Positions 49,700 to 59,691 are shown, counted from the first letter of the stretch. The stretch is DNA of 64,000 nt from Chryseobacterium daecheongense (GCA_027920525.1 CP115858.1:2480001-2544000), one strand, 5' to 3'. A program made the numbers and translations. The notes: a model not told the origin generated them from the sequence alone.

Positions 49700-49707
49700 T
49701 AACTTTG
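49700..49707 (+). promoter_or_regulatory. -7 box of rocD
   Basis: TAACTTTG followed by TAC, 17 bp before the rocD ATG at 49725. The -33 is unclear. Confidence 0.6.
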
Positions 49708-49724
49708 TACAAAACCAAAAGAAT

Positions 49725-50972
49725 ATGTCAACAGTAGAAACAGAAAAAAATTCACAGTATTTTATTGACCTTGAAGACAAACATGGAGCACATAATTACC
49801 ATCCTCTTCCCGTAGTTTTAGACCGAGGAGAAGGTGTGTTTGTATGGGATGTAGAAGGCAGGAAATATTATGATTTTCTTTCAGCTTATTCTGCCGTAAA
49901 CCAAGGCCACTCCCATCCAAAAATCGTAGATGCCTTAGTAAATCAGGCTAAAAAGCTTGCCCTTACCTCAAGAGCTTTTTACAATTCAAAATTAGGAGAG
50001 TACGAAAAGAAGATTACTACTTTATTTGGTTTTGATAAAGTGTTACCGATGAACTCTGGTGCTGAAGCAGTAGAAACAGCAGTGAAACTTGCCAGAAAAT
50101 GGAGTTATGAAGTTAAAGGGATTTCAGAAAACGCAGCGAAAATAATTGTTTGCGAAAATAATTTCCATGGTAGAACAACTACTATTGTTTCATTTTCTAA
50201 CGATCCGGATGCGAATCAAAATTATGGGCCTTTTACACCGGGTTTTATTAAAATCGCATATAATGATCTTTCAGCTCTGGAAGAAGTATTAAACAATGAA
50301 GCAGAAAATATTGCCGCATTTTTAGTTGAACCCATTCAGGGTGAAGCCGGAGTGTATGTTCCGGATGAGGGCTTTCTTAAAGGAGCTTCTGAGCTGTGTA
50401 AAAAACATAATGTTCTTTTTATTGCGGACGAAGTACAGACGGGTATTGCAAGAACCGGGAAACTGATTGCCTGTTACCATGAAAATGTGCAGCCAGATAT
50501 CCTGATTTTAGGGAAAGCACTTTCCGGAGGAATGTATCCTGTATCTGCTGTTCTTGCTAACAATGAAATCATGAACGTTATTAAACCCGGACAGCACGGT
50601 TCAACATTTGGAGGAAATCCAATAGCCTGTGCAGTAGCCGTAGCAGCTTTAGATGTTGTAGCAGATGAGCACCTATCTGAAAGAGCCGAACAATTAGGAC
50701 AGCTTTTCAGAAATGAGATTCAAAAATTAATTGAAAAATCTGACCTTATTACTAAAGTACGAGGTAAAGGATTGTTAAATGCGATTCTAATCAATGATAC
50801 TCCTGACAGTTCTACAGCGTGGAACCTGTGTCTGAAATTAAAAGAAAACGGACTGCTTGCCAAGCCTACTCACGGAAATATCATCAGATTAGCACCACCT
50901 TTGGTCATTACAGAGGAGCAGTTACTTGATTGTATAGAAATCATTAAAAAAACGATTCTCGAGTTTAAATAA
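49725..50972 (+). CDS. rocD: Ornithine aminotransferase
   Basis: A 415-residue class III PLP aminotransferase. Key blocks are [35 protein letters not shown] with the PLP Asp, and the Schiff-base Lys in [13 protein letters not shown]. It converts ornithine and 2-oxoglutarate to glutamate semialdehyde and glutamate. The stop overlaps the start of the GT2 gene (TAATG), so it sits at the head of the glycan gene set. Confidence 0.95.
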   Translation: MSTVETEKNSQYFIDLEDKHGAHNYHPLPVVLDRGEGVFVWDVEGRKYYDFLSAYSAVNQGHSHPKIVDALVNQAKKLALTSRAFYNSKLGEYEKKITTLFGFDKVLPMNSGAEAVETAVKLARKWSYEVKGISENAAKIIVCENNFHGRTTTIVSFSNDPDANQNYGPFTPGFIKIAYNDLSALEEVLNNEAENIAAFLVEPIQGEAGVYVPDEGFLKGASELCKKHNVLFIADEVQTGIARTGKLIACYHENVQPDILILGKALSGGMYPVSAVLANNEIMNVIKPGQHGSTFGGNPIACAVAVAALDVVADEHLSERAEQLGQLFRNEIQKLIEKSDLITKVRGKGLLNAILINDTPDSSTAWNLCLKLKENGLLAKPTHGNIIRLAPPLVITEEQLLDCIEIIKKTILEFK

Positions 50973-51763
50973 TGTCTCTTACTCTGGCTGTCATTACTTA
51001 TAATGAAGAGCATAACATTGCAAGACTTTTAGATTCCCTTTATAATATCGTCGATGAAATTATAATCGTCGATAGCTATTCAACTGATCGCACAAAAGAA
51101 ATTGTCCTTCAACAATATCCCGAGGTCAAGTTTTTTGAAAAGAAATTTAACGGGTATGGTGAACAGAAAAACCATGCCCTTTCATTATGTTCTGGTGAAT
51201 GGATTTTATTTCTGGACGCTGATGAAGTCCCTGATACGGAACTAAGAAATTCTATCAGGCATGTAACGTCGTTAAATAATCCTGAATATCATATTTATAA
51301 GACGAAATTTAATAACCACCTAGGGACTCATTTGATAAGGTATGGAGGCTGGGGAACTGTATCCCGAGAAAGATTGTTCAGGAAGGATTCGGCAAAATAT
51401 TCAGATGATAAAGTACATGAATATCTGATCTCTGATAAAAAAGCAGGAAATCTCGATGGCAGGCTTGATCACTATACCTACAGAAGTATACATTGCCATG
51501 TATCAAAAATCAATAAATATTCTGATATGATGGCCGAGAAAATGTTTGAAAAAGGAAAAAGAATCAAGCGTTTTAAGGTTATTGTAAGCCCTGTTTTCGA
51601 ATTTATAAAAGTTTTTATCTTTAAATTTGGCTTCCTGGATGGGTTTGCCGGATACTATATCGCTAAAACTATGTCTTATTATACATTTCTCAAGTACATT
51701 AAACTTCGTGAAAAAATAAAATTAGAAGAACTTGAAAAAAAATACCACAAGAAAGCCCTATGA
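50972..51763 (+). CDS. Glycosyltransferase family 2, WaaE/KdtX-like
   Basis: A 263-residue GT2. LAVITYNEEHNIARLLDSL opens the fold, DEIIIVDSYSTD holds the nucleotide Asp, and WILFLDADEVPD the metal site. YGEQKNHAL and the acceptor-side motif VHEYL match the WaaE/KdtX branch that adds glucose or another sugar to LPS inner core. It is translationally coupled to rocD upstream (TAATG) and to the deacetylase downstream (ATGA). Confidence 0.92.
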   Translation: MSLTLAVITYNEEHNIARLLDSLYNIVDEIIIVDSYSTDRTKEIVLQQYPEVKFFEKKFNGYGEQKNHALSLCSGEWILFLDADEVPDTELRNSIRHVTSLNNPEYHIYKTKFNNHLGTHLIRYGGWGTVSRERLFRKDSAKYSDDKVHEYLISDKKAGNLDGRLDHYTYRSIHCHVSKINKYSDMMAEKMFEKGKRIKRFKVIVSPVFEFIKVFIFKFGFLDGFAGYYIAKTMSYYTFLKYIKLREKIKLEELEKKYHKKAL

Positions 51764-52524
51764 TGTTATACCTAATTATTATATCTATTATATTGGTATT
51801 GTTAGTGATACATTTCAGACTCTATCTCATTTTCTTCACTGAAAACAGATTGATTATCCTCATGTACCACCAGATAGGAGAAAAAAGTACAGATGCCCTC
51901 ATGGTAAGCCTTGATAATCTTGAGCGTCAGTTTAAATATCTGAAAGACAAAAATTACACTTCTAAATTCTTTTCGGATATCAACATTCCGACTAAGAATA
52001 GCATTATATTAACCTTCGATGATGGTTATAAAAATAATTTCGACTATCTCCCTTCCCTATTGGAAAAATACAACTTAAAAGCTGTTATATTTATTCCTAC
52101 AAAATTTATTCAGGAGGGATACAAAGATTATCCCATGATGACTTTTGAAGATATCAGAAATCTTGATCCGAATTATTTTGAGATTGCCTTGCATACTCAT
52201 GCTCATGAAAATCTGAGAACATTAACACCAGAAGAAACCGAAAAGGATCTTGAAACAAATATGCAAATTCTCAATGACCATCATATTAGGTATAAAAAGA
52301 TCCTCGCTTATCCTTATGGAAAATACCCCAAGAAAGGTGAGGATAAGAAAAAGCTTTTTTTTACCTTAAAAAAGTTGGGAATTGATTTCGCCGTAAGAAT
52401 TGGAAACAGAGTAAATTACTATCCATCTAAGAAATATGAGCTATGTAGAATAGATATAAAAGGGGATGACTCCATAGAAAAATTCAAATTAAAACTTATC
52501 TTTGGAAAATTAAAACTGTTTTAG
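51760..52524 (+). CDS. Membrane-anchored polysaccharide deacetylase
   Basis: A 254-residue NodB-type deacetylase. An N-terminal membrane helix (about 2-28) anchors it. The catalytic Asp motif is ILTFDDGYKNNFD near residues 85-97 and the metal His pair is in ALHTHAHENL. PYGKYPK carries the Arg/Gly-equivalent motif 3. It would remove N-acetyl groups from a surface or core sugar. It starts 4 bp inside the GT2 gene. Confidence 0.91.
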   Translation: MMLYLIIISIILVLLVIHFRLYLIFFTENRLIILMYHQIGEKSTDALMVSLDNLERQFKYLKDKNYTSKFFSDINIPTKNSIILTFDDGYKNNFDYLPSLLEKYNLKAVIFIPTKFIQEGYKDYPMMTFEDIRNLDPNYFEIALHTHAHENLRTLTPEETEKDLETNMQILNDHHIRYKKILAYPYGKYPKKGEDKKKLFFTLKKLGIDFAVRIGNRVNYYPSKKYELCRIDIKGDDSIEKFKLKLIFGKLKLF

Positions 52525-52563
52525 AAGACCTAACTTTAATGGTTTTCAAACATCTAAATGGTT

Positions 52564-53313
52564 ATGATAAATATAAGCGGCTTAATCATAACATATAACG
52601 AGGAAAAAAATATACAGGAAGTCCTTGAATGTTTTGATTTTTGTGATGAAATTATAATTGTAGATTCTTTTAGCACCGATAAAACCTTAGATATTGCTAA
52701 AGCTAATCCTAATGTAAAAATCATCCAAAACAAATTTGAAGATTTTACTAAACAAAGAAACATAGCTCTGGATCAGGCTAAAAATGATTGGGTCCTATTT
52801 CTGGATGGTGATGAAAGAATTACCCCGGATCTTAAAGCTGAAATAATTAATGAACTTGAAAAACCGGACAAAAAAGATGCTTATTATTTTTACAGAAAAT
52901 TCTTCTTTGCAGGGAAACCTATTCATTATTCAGGAACCCAGACTGACAAGAACTTCAGATTGTTCAGAAAGTCAAAGGCGAGATATATTTCAGAAAAAAA
53001 AGTACATGAAACATTAGAAGTTTCCGGAACAATTGGAGAATTGAAGAATAAACTACTTCATTTTTCCGTTTCAGATTATGAGTCTTATAAAAATAAAATG
53101 ATTCATTATGGAATTCTGAAAGGACAGGAACTATCAAATAAAGGAAAAAAATTTAATCTAATAACACAATATTCCAAAACAGCGTTCAAGTTTTTCAAGG
53201 CATACATTTTGCGGTTAGGAATATTAGATGGAAAAGAAGGTTATCAGCTTTCATATTTGCAGGCGTTAAGCACGTATGAAACGTATGAATCATTAAAAAA
53301 GGAACAAAAATAG
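52564..53313 (+). CDS. Glycosyltransferase family 2, WaaE/KdtX-like (second)
   Basis: A 249-residue GT2 (251 if the ATG at 52558 is used). LIITYNEEKNIQEVLECFDF, DEIIIVDSFSTD and VLFLDGDERI are the fold and metal motifs; FTKQRNIAL and KVHETL follow. It is clearly paralogous to the protein at 50972-51763, with about 250 residues each and the same order of motifs. The two probably add successive sugars. It lies 4 bp before the next gene. Confidence 0.91.
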   Translation: MINISGLIITYNEEKNIQEVLECFDFCDEIIIVDSFSTDKTLDIAKANPNVKIIQNKFEDFTKQRNIALDQAKNDWVLFLDGDERITPDLKAEIINELEKPDKKDAYYFYRKFFFAGKPIHYSGTQTDKNFRLFRKSKARYISEKKVHETLEVSGTIGELKNKLLHFSVSDYESYKNKMIHYGILKGQELSNKGKKFNLITQYSKTAFKFFKAYILRLGILDGKEGYQLSYLQALSTYETYESLKKEQK

Positions 53314-53317
53314 TTGA

Positions 53318-54301
53318 ATGAAGATTTGTGTAATTAGTTATGATTTTTGGGGCTACGACAAACATATTGTAGATACACTATGTAAAAAGGGTATTGATGC
53401 ACATCATATTAAAATCGGAAACGTTACGCATTCAAACTTTCAGGAGAGAGCAACTAATGCCATCAGTAAGGTTTTTTTAAATAAGAATCTGAAAACAGAG
53501 AAAAGACAACAGTTTGTTATCGATTCGCTTGCAGCATTAGGCCCTCAGGATCAAATTTTGGTTCTAAATCCTGACACATTTGATATATCTACTCTTCAGG
53601 AAATTAAGGCATACAGCAAAAGACTTATTACTTATCTATACGATAGCCTTGAAAGGCTCCCCGTTGAAATTGAAAAACTTAAGCTTTTTGATAAAATTTT
53701 TTCATTTGATATTATTGATGTTAAAAAACACGCTTTTGAAAAGCTGACCAATTATATTTATCTGGACCACCATTCTTCAGAGGAGCAGAATCCGGAAATG
53801 GATCTTTTCTATATTACTTCCTATGACAATAAAAGAGTCTCTTTTATTAAGTTACTTACGAAGAAGTTAATCGCTTTGAATTTAAAATTTCAAATTATGA
53901 TTATCGGTAAGAAAAGCTGGAAAAATCAACTAAAGAATTTATTTATTACTGTGCCGGAAAGCTTATCCATTATCTTTAGTATCAAGAAAATTTCCCATCA
54001 GGATCTTCCGGGATATTATAAAAACTCGAAAGCCCTACTCGATCTTACACGGGAAAACCAACACGGATTAAGTTTCAGGGTTTTTGAAGCAATGGCACTC
54101 GAAAAGAAAATCATTACCGACAACAAAGCTATTAAAGACTACGACTTTTATAATCCCAACAACATCCTAGTTCTAGATGAAACCTGCAGTAATCTGAATA
54201 CCCAATTTTTTGAACAGCCGTACGAGAAGATTCCAGACAATATTTATTACTTTTACACAATTGATAATTGGACTAATAAATTATTTGATTTGAATAATTG
54301 A
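53318..54301 (+). CDS. Glycan-cluster protein, glycosyltransferase-like (paralogue 1)
   Basis: A 327-residue soluble protein. The N terminus (MKICVISYDFWGYDKHIVDTL) looks like the first strand and helix of a GT-B fold. The C-terminal part has QHGLSFRVFEAMALEKKIIT, resembling the donor-binding Glu region of GT-B enzymes, then DYDFYNPNNILVLDE. The next gene encodes a paralogue with the same blocks. Its class is not certain; it is placed by context in LPS or capsule synthesis. Confidence 0.75.
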   Translation: MKICVISYDFWGYDKHIVDTLCKKGIDAHHIKIGNVTHSNFQERATNAISKVFLNKNLKTEKRQQFVIDSLAALGPQDQILVLNPDTFDISTLQEIKAYSKRLITYLYDSLERLPVEIEKLKLFDKIFSFDIIDVKKHAFEKLTNYIYLDHHSSEEQNPEMDLFYITSYDNKRVSFIKLLTKKLIALNLKFQIMIIGKKSWKNQLKNLFITVPESLSIIFSIKKISHQDLPGYYKNSKALLDLTRENQHGLSFRVFEAMALEKKIITDNKAIKDYDFYNPNNILVLDETCSNLNTQFFEQPYEKIPDNIYYFYTIDNWTNKLFDLNN

Positions 54302-54305
54302 GAAT

Positions 54306-55271
54306 ATGAAAAAGAAACTCCTATTTATAGCTCCGGGGTATTATGGTTTTAATGAAGTTGTGTTTGATGGTTTGAAAAAATATAGTGAATGTGAGGTTAC
54401 TCATATTAATTCTACTCTACCATATCAATATAAAAATATTTTTGAAAAAGTATATAATTTTTTTCTGAAAACGTTTCTAAGAAAAAACTTAAAAAATATT
54501 AAAAGAGGACAGCACATCCAACATATAATTAACAGTAATGATTATGATATACTACTTGTTAACAGGCCCGATGTATTAAGTCAAGCTGACTTAGCTTCAG
54601 CACTACAAAAATCTAAAGTCTCAATTGTTTTATTTTGGGATAGTATTAAAAAAATTCCAGCTCAAAAAGAATATATTAACCAATTTAATATTTGTTGTAG
54701 TTTTGATTCTGAAGATTGTGAACATTATCATTTACATTATATAACAAACTTTTATTTTGTTAAAAATAAAAGTACTGCTGTAAAATATGATGTAAGCTAT
54801 TTAGCAACTTATGATCAAAGAATAGAGGAGACAATTCATTTTTTTGATTATTTTAATTCTAACAACATTTCTGCAAAAGGAAAAATTTTCACATATAAAT
54901 CAGTCCCAATCAAAGAAGATTTACCCGATAATATAGAAGTAATTCATGAGATTATTCCTTTTTCAAAATCATATAAATATTATCTGGACAGTAAGATAAT
55001 CCTGGATCTAGCCCATCCTCACCAAAAGGGATTATCTTTTAGGCCTTATGAAGCTTTAGGGCTGAGCAAGAAACTAATTACAACGAATAAAGAGATTATT
55101 AACTATGATTTTTATAACCCTAATAACATCCTTGTCGTTGAAGATGTAAAAAATTTGATCATCCCTGAGAATTTTATTACAAATGCATATGAGGAGCCTT
55201 TAGATTGGATCAAAGAAAAATATTACATTAAAAACTGGATAAAATCAATAATTTCTTTAAATGAAAACTAA
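54306..55271 (+). CDS. Glycan-cluster protein, glycosyltransferase-like (paralogue 2)
   Basis: A 321-residue protein. It shares with its upstream neighbour the N-terminal strand pattern, KTFLRKNLKNIKRGQ versus KVFLNKNLKTEKRQQ, the block HQKGLSFRPYEALGLSKKLIT, and YDFYNPNNILVVED. Base composition is noticeably more AT-rich than in flanking core genes. It ends 11 bp inside the following GT4 gene. It probably arose by tandem duplication. Confidence 0.75.
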   Translation: MKKKLLFIAPGYYGFNEVVFDGLKKYSECEVTHINSTLPYQYKNIFEKVYNFFLKTFLRKNLKNIKRGQHIQHIINSNDYDILLVNRPDVLSQADLASALQKSKVSIVLFWDSIKKIPAQKEYINQFNICCSFDSEDCEHYHLHYITNFYFVKNKSTAVKYDVSYLATYDQRIEETIHFFDYFNSNNISAKGKIFTYKSVPIKEDLPDNIEVIHEIIPFSKSYKYYLDSKIILDLAHPHQKGLSFRPYEALGLSKKLITTNKEIINYDFYNPNNILVVEDVKNLIIPENFITNAYEEPLDWIKEKYYIKNWIKSIISLNEN

Positions 55272-56298
55272 AATATACTTTGTATGTCCTAATAATAAGT
55301 TTGCCAGCGGAGGTGTAAAGCAAATCTATCGACAGGTAGAAACACTTAACCGGAATGGCTTTAATGCCGTTATTTTACATAAAAAAATTGGTAAAAAAGA
55401 TGATTGGTTTAAGACGGAGGTACCAATTGAATATAGCCCATACCTATTCAAAAAACTAAAATATTCATACAAAGAGAAAAAAGTTAACTTTTTTAGAAAA
55501 ATAGCACTTTCCTTTCTTCAAAGGAAAAGTAAAAAAATTGAAAAAGATTCTATCCTGGTATTCCCTGAAATATATGGTCCACACATACACAATATTGAAA
55601 AAGACATTTCAAAGGTTATTTTCAATCAGAACTGCTACTATACTTTTGGATATTTTTCTATACATGAAGATTATCAAATAAACCCATATAATCACCCAAA
55701 AACGCTTGCTACTATAGTTGCTTCAGAGGACGCTCTTAATTACATGAAATTTACGTTCCCTTTAGCCAATATATTAAAAATGAGATTGGGAGTAGATTCA
55801 AGTGTTTTTAATTTTCATGATAAAAAAGAAAAGCAGATTTGTTTTATGCCAAGAAAACTAGGTGATGATGTTACACAGGTAATTTCAATCTTAAAACAAA
55901 GGAAATCTTTAAATGGCTGGAACCTTGTTCCGATAGATAATAAAACTGAGGAAGAAGTTGCGAATATTATGAAGGAAAGTATTCTATTTTTAAGTTTTAA
56001 TCACAAAGAGGGCTTTGGTTTACCTCCTGTAGAAGCTATGGCCTGTGGTTGCTATGTTATAGGATATCGGGGGCAAGGAGGAAAAGAATATTTTAAAAAT
56101 GATTTCTCAAGTCCTGTTGAAGATGGAAATATTATTGAGTTTGTCCAAAAAATAGAAGAAGCATTGAAATCTTATGAAAATAATCCTTCAGAGATCTTGC
56201 ATAAAGGAAAAATGGCTTCAGACTTTGTTTCCCAAAATTATAATTTGAAAAATGAGGAACTGGATACCGTAAATATTTGGAATAGGATACTTTCGTAA
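55261..56298 (+). CDS. Glycosyltransferase, GT4-like
   Basis: A 345-residue GT-B enzyme. IYFVCPNNKFASGGVKQIYR carries the GG acceptor-side loop, and the donor site is HKEGFGLPPVEAMACGCYVI with the EX7E-type Glu, in the region near residues 243-262. It overlaps the upstream gene by 11 bp and closes the cluster. Like its neighbour it is AT-rich. Confidence 0.88.
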   Translation: MKTKIYFVCPNNKFASGGVKQIYRQVETLNRNGFNAVILHKKIGKKDDWFKTEVPIEYSPYLFKKLKYSYKEKKVNFFRKIALSFLQRKSKKIEKDSILVFPEIYGPHIHNIEKDISKVIFNQNCYYTFGYFSIHEDYQINPYNHPKTLATIVASEDALNYMKFTFPLANILKMRLGVDSSVFNFHDKKEKQICFMPRKLGDDVTQVISILKQRKSLNGWNLVPIDNKTEEEVANIMKESILFLSFNHKEGFGLPPVEAMACGCYVIGYRGQGGKEYFKNDFSSPVEDGNIIEFVQKIEEALKSYENNPSEILHKGKMASDFVSQNYNLKNEELDTVNIWNRILS

Positions 56299-56312
56299 AT
56301 GAGCAAATATAT

Positions 56313-56346
56313 AAAAAGGCTGCCTGAAGATTCAGACAGCCTTTTT
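56313..56346. terminator. Bidirectional terminator
   Basis: AAAAAGGCTG pairs with CAGCCTTTTT, with CTGAA/TTCAG pairing inside. It separates the glycan cluster (plus) from the MACPF gene (minus). Confidence 0.85.
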
Positions 56347-56373
56347 TATTTTTAATTGTTTTAATATAAAAAA

Positions 56374-57804
56374 TTAATTTACCGGGGCATAAAATTCAAT
56401 TCCTTCATTAACCCAATAACTAGATGGGCCTAAGTTTGGATTTGTAGAAAGATAATGATCACCCGTATTTCTTGCTTTATAGTTATATATAGCTACCCTT
56501 CCAGCGCCAGGTTCTTTATATGCATAAAAGGCTAACCCCATGTAGATGTTCCAATAAGAAGTAGGTTGCAACGTACTGCTTTTTGAAAAATAGTGCTCTG
56601 ATCCTGAAGTACTTTTGTAGCAATAAATAGGAATTGTATTAGGAGCTTTGTACCTAAAGGCTCTAAATGTTGGCCCTTCATTCGTCCAATAACTGGATGG
56701 TTGCAAATTAGTTTCGAAAGAAAAGTAATGATCACTACTTGGATCATTTTTATAACCATATAACATAGTGGTAGTATAATCTAAAGATACTTGATTATCA
56801 ATCAAATATTGATCAACATAGGCTTTAAGCTGCGCCTTTTTAACTGGATCCTTTACCAAATCATAAATAATAACCAATCCATTATTCCCAAAATCTACCA
56901 AAACAGAGTTATTCGGTGTTGAACTATTTTGCCAGTTTGAAATATTAATCTTAGGATTACTTTGGTCTAAATTTAACTCTCCCATTAACCCTTTCGATGG
57001 ATCTCCTCCTCTTGTCTTATAAGAAAGCTTTTTAGAATAATTTTTATTAGAGCTTGAAGTTTCAACATCATTGTTAACATTTACATCAACAATAGATGCT
57101 ACAGCAACCTTAACTCCCACTCTAGCAGCATATTCACGATTTTCATTAGTCGTTTCGGATTGGAATAAAATATCCATTTTTGCTCCTGTATAAATATCTA
57201 ATAATACGTGAGTCCCATAATCATTAACAATTTGTTGTGGGGTTTTAGTTTGTAAGTCCTGAGTAAACTCTGGTGTCAAATAGTTTGCTAAAACATCAGA
57301 TGTGGTATTAAACCTTAGTCTCTTTTGTTTAATTGTAAGATTATAACTTCCATATATATATTTAGCATCAAATTTATTATTATTGGTTACAGCTAAATTA
57401 AAAGATGCAGAGAGAACTTTTTTAAACAATGGAAATCCTACTGTAGCACCTACTTTAGTTGATACCATTTTAGAATAAGCTTCTGCATTTTCTCCGTATT
57501 CTTCTTTATACTCCTGAGTAGCTACATTCTCAGTTACTAATCTGGAAGCTTGCTCTGCTTTAAATCTTGCTATATCAATTACCTGAAATCCGGCAGCATT
57601 GGCATTAGCATATTCACCAGTTGCATTATACCCATGTCCTAAAACATCATATATGCCATCTCCAGCAGATTTTCCCGCTGCTGAACGATTCAGGCGGTCC
57701 AAGTTTTCTGGTGTGGCCTCATTATTAAGTTCTTCTGTAGAACATGAAGCTAGAAAAAGCATTAGTATAGCACTAATACAAAATGAAAATTGTTTTTTTA
57801 TCAT
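56374..57804 (-). CDS. MACPF-domain lipoprotein with three C-terminal repeats
   Basis: A 476-residue lipoprotein with lipobox FLASC (Cys near residue 20). The MACPF region carries the signature NDYGTHVLLDIYTG near the middle, plus the usual two helical spans on either side. The C-terminal 130 residues hold three repeats of about 45 residues, each with Y.YK, (D/E)HY.S and SYW...G..F.A, resembling DUF5648-type units. MACPF lipoproteins of Bacteroidetes (BSAP group) kill related strains by making pores. I start at the ATG at 57804; a longer frame from 57894 crosses the -7 box. Confidence 0.88.
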   Translation of the reverse strand: MIKKQFSFCISAILMLFLASCSTEELNNEATPENLDRLNRSAAGKSAGDGIYDVLGHGYNATGEYANANAAGFQVIDIARFKAEQASRLVTENVATQEYKEEYGENAEAYSKMVSTKVGATVGFPLFKKVLSASFNLAVTNNNKFDAKYIYGSYNLTIKQKRLRFNTTSDVLANYLTPEFTQDLQTKTPQQIVNDYGTHVLLDIYTGAKMDILFQSETTNENREYAARVGVKVAVASIVDVNVNNDVETSSSNKNYSKKLSYKTRGGDPSKGLMGELNLDQSNPKINISNWQNSSTPNNSVLVDFGNNGLVIIYDLVKDPVKKAQLKAYVDQYLIDNQVSLDYTTTMLYGYKNDPSSDHYFSFETNLQPSSYWTNEGPTFRAFRYKAPNTIPIYCYKSTSGSEHYFSKSSTLQPTSYWNIYMGLAFYAYKEPGAGRVAIYNYKARNTGDHYLSTNPNLGPSSYWVNEGIEFYAPVN

Positions 57805-57817
57805 ATTTCTTTTTTTG

Positions 57818-57825
57818 CAAAAATA
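57818..57825 (-). promoter_or_regulatory. -7 box of the MACPF gene
   Basis: TATTTTTG on the minus strand, 13 bp upstream of the ATG. Confidence 0.55.
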
Positions 57826-58135
57826 AAATTCCATTCCACGAGATAAAAATATGACCACATGATAGATATCACAAAAGAAGGAATTGTACAACATCCATAA
57901 CCCCTATAAATAAAAGAACAAACGTTCCCAAATATTTGAATTAATTTAAGTCTAATCAATACAATTATTAATTATTTCCAACGCTCATCATTATATAATT
58001 GTTAATTTTAACCAAACATATATTTATTCTAAACAGTCTAAAGAATATATGATCCTTACCTAACAATACTATAAGAATTTTATCCTAGAGAAAATATCAG
58101 AATCGCAAAATATCTGTTAACCATATATTTTTGAG
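57826..58135. other. Intergenic region between MACPF and gltX
   Basis: About 310 bp of AT-rich DNA between divergent genes. No ORF of note, no hairpin with a T run. It holds both promoters and probably regulatory sites for the MACPF gene. Confidence 0.5.
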
Positions 58136-58143
58136 TAAATTTG
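58136..58143 (+). promoter_or_regulatory. -7 box of gltX
   Basis: TAAATTTG followed by CAA, 19 bp before the ATG at 58163. Confidence 0.6.
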
Positions 58144-58162
58144 CAAAAAATTAAAATTGATA

Positions 58163-59674
58163 ATGGAGAAAGTAAGAGTACGTTTTGCTCCAAGTCCTAC
58201 AGGACCTTTGCATTTGGGAGGTGTAAGAACCGCATTATATGATTATCTTTTCGCTAAAAATCAAGGTGGCGAGTTTGTATTGAGAATTGAAGATACGGAT
58301 ACAGCAAGATATGTAGAAGGTGCTGAAGAATATATTGAAGAAGCTTTAGAATGGTGTGGAATCATTCCTGATGAAAGTCCTAAAAAAGGAGGAAAATATG
58401 CTCCTTATCGTCAATCTGAAAGAAGAGAAATTTACGACAGTTATACTGAGCAGATCTTAAAAACGGATTATGCATATATGGCTTTTGACACTCCTGAAGA
58501 ACTGGATGCTATTCGTGCAGAATACGAAGCTAAAGGAGATGTTTTTTCTTATGATAACAAAACAAGAAATCGCCTGAGAAACAGCCTTGCATTATCCGAA
58601 GAAGAAGTACAAAAACTTTTGGATGAAAAAACACCTTACGTGGTGAGATTCAAAATGCCTGTCGACAGAATTTTAAATCTTGAGGATATTATCCGTGGTA
58701 AATCATCTGTAAATACCAATACTTTAGATGATAAAGTTTTGGTTAAAAATGATGGAATGCCCACTTATCACTTTGCCAATGTAATCGACGACCATGAGAT
58801 GAAAATAACTCATGTTATTCGTGGAGAAGAATGGTTACCTTCTTTGGGCTTACATACTTTATTATATGAAGCAATGCAATGGGAAGCTCCACAATTTGCT
58901 CATCTTTCACTTATTTTAAAACCAGAAGGAAAAGGCAAACTTAGCAAAAGAGATGGTGATAAATTCGGATTTCCTGTATTTCCGTTAGATTTCAAAGATC
59001 CCGAAACCGGAAATATCTCCAAAGGTTACAGAGAAAACGGATATCTTCCGGATGCATTTATTAATATGGTCGCTCTCTTAGGATGGTCCCCTGCTGATGA
59101 TAAGGAAATTCTTCCATTGAAAGAAATGATAAAAGAATTTGATCTTCACAAAGTTCATAAAGCAGGTGCGAGATTCAGTAAAGAGAAAGCGGAGTGGTTC
59201 AACCATCAATATATTCAGTTAAAGTCTGATAAAGAACTTCTTGACATTTTAAAAAGTACAGATCTTGATTTATCCCACATTTCTGATGATAAACTAATCA
59301 GAATTATCCATCTTATGAAGGAAAGGGCAACATTTCCAAAAGACATTTATGAAAATGGAAAATTCTTCTTTGAAGCTCCTACTTCCTATGATGAAAAAGC
59401 ATCAAAGAAAGCGTGGAATGAAGACACTGCAACCATTTTAAGTGAACTTTCTGTTGTTTTAGAAAAAACAGAAACGTTCAATGCAGAAACATTGAAGCAG
59501 GTGGTACATGATTTTGCAGATAACAAGGGCCTTGGAATGGGCAAAGTAATGATGCCTTTACGTCTCGCTCTTGTAGGAGAATTGAAAGGGCCGGATGTCC
59601 CAGATATCATGGAACTGCTTGGAAAAGAAGAAACTATAGTAAGAATAGACAATGCTATTAATAATTTTAAATAG
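58163..59674 (+). CDS. gltX: Glutamate--tRNA ligase
   Basis: A 503-residue class I synthetase. The HIGH motif is PTGPLHLGGVRTAL near residues 12-25 and KMSKS appears as KLSKRDGDKFGFP near 261-273. I use the ATG at 58163; the frame extends to a TTG at 58157. It charges tRNA-Glu. It is followed 47 bp later by accA on the same strand. Confidence 0.97.
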   Translation: MEKVRVRFAPSPTGPLHLGGVRTALYDYLFAKNQGGEFVLRIEDTDTARYVEGAEEYIEEALEWCGIIPDESPKKGGKYAPYRQSERREIYDSYTEQILKTDYAYMAFDTPEELDAIRAEYEAKGDVFSYDNKTRNRLRNSLALSEEEVQKLLDEKTPYVVRFKMPVDRILNLEDIIRGKSSVNTNTLDDKVLVKNDGMPTYHFANVIDDHEMKITHVIRGEEWLPSLGLHTLLYEAMQWEAPQFAHLSLILKPEGKGKLSKRDGDKFGFPVFPLDFKDPETGNISKGYRENGYLPDAFINMVALLGWSPADDKEILPLKEMIKEFDLHKVHKAGARFSKEKAEWFNHQYIQLKSDKELLDILKSTDLDLSHISDDKLIRIIHLMKERATFPKDIYENGKFFFEAPTSYDEKASKKAWNEDTATILSELSVVLEKTETFNAETLKQVVHDFADNKGLGMGKVMMPLRLALVGELKGPDVPDIMELLGKEETIVRIDNAINNFK

Positions 59675-59691
59675 AGTTTCATAATTTTTCA

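Noticed and set aside
57805..57894. Longer N terminus for the MACPF lipoprotein
   Set aside because: It would place 30 extra residues before the signal peptide, and the -7 box at 57818-57825 falls inside it.
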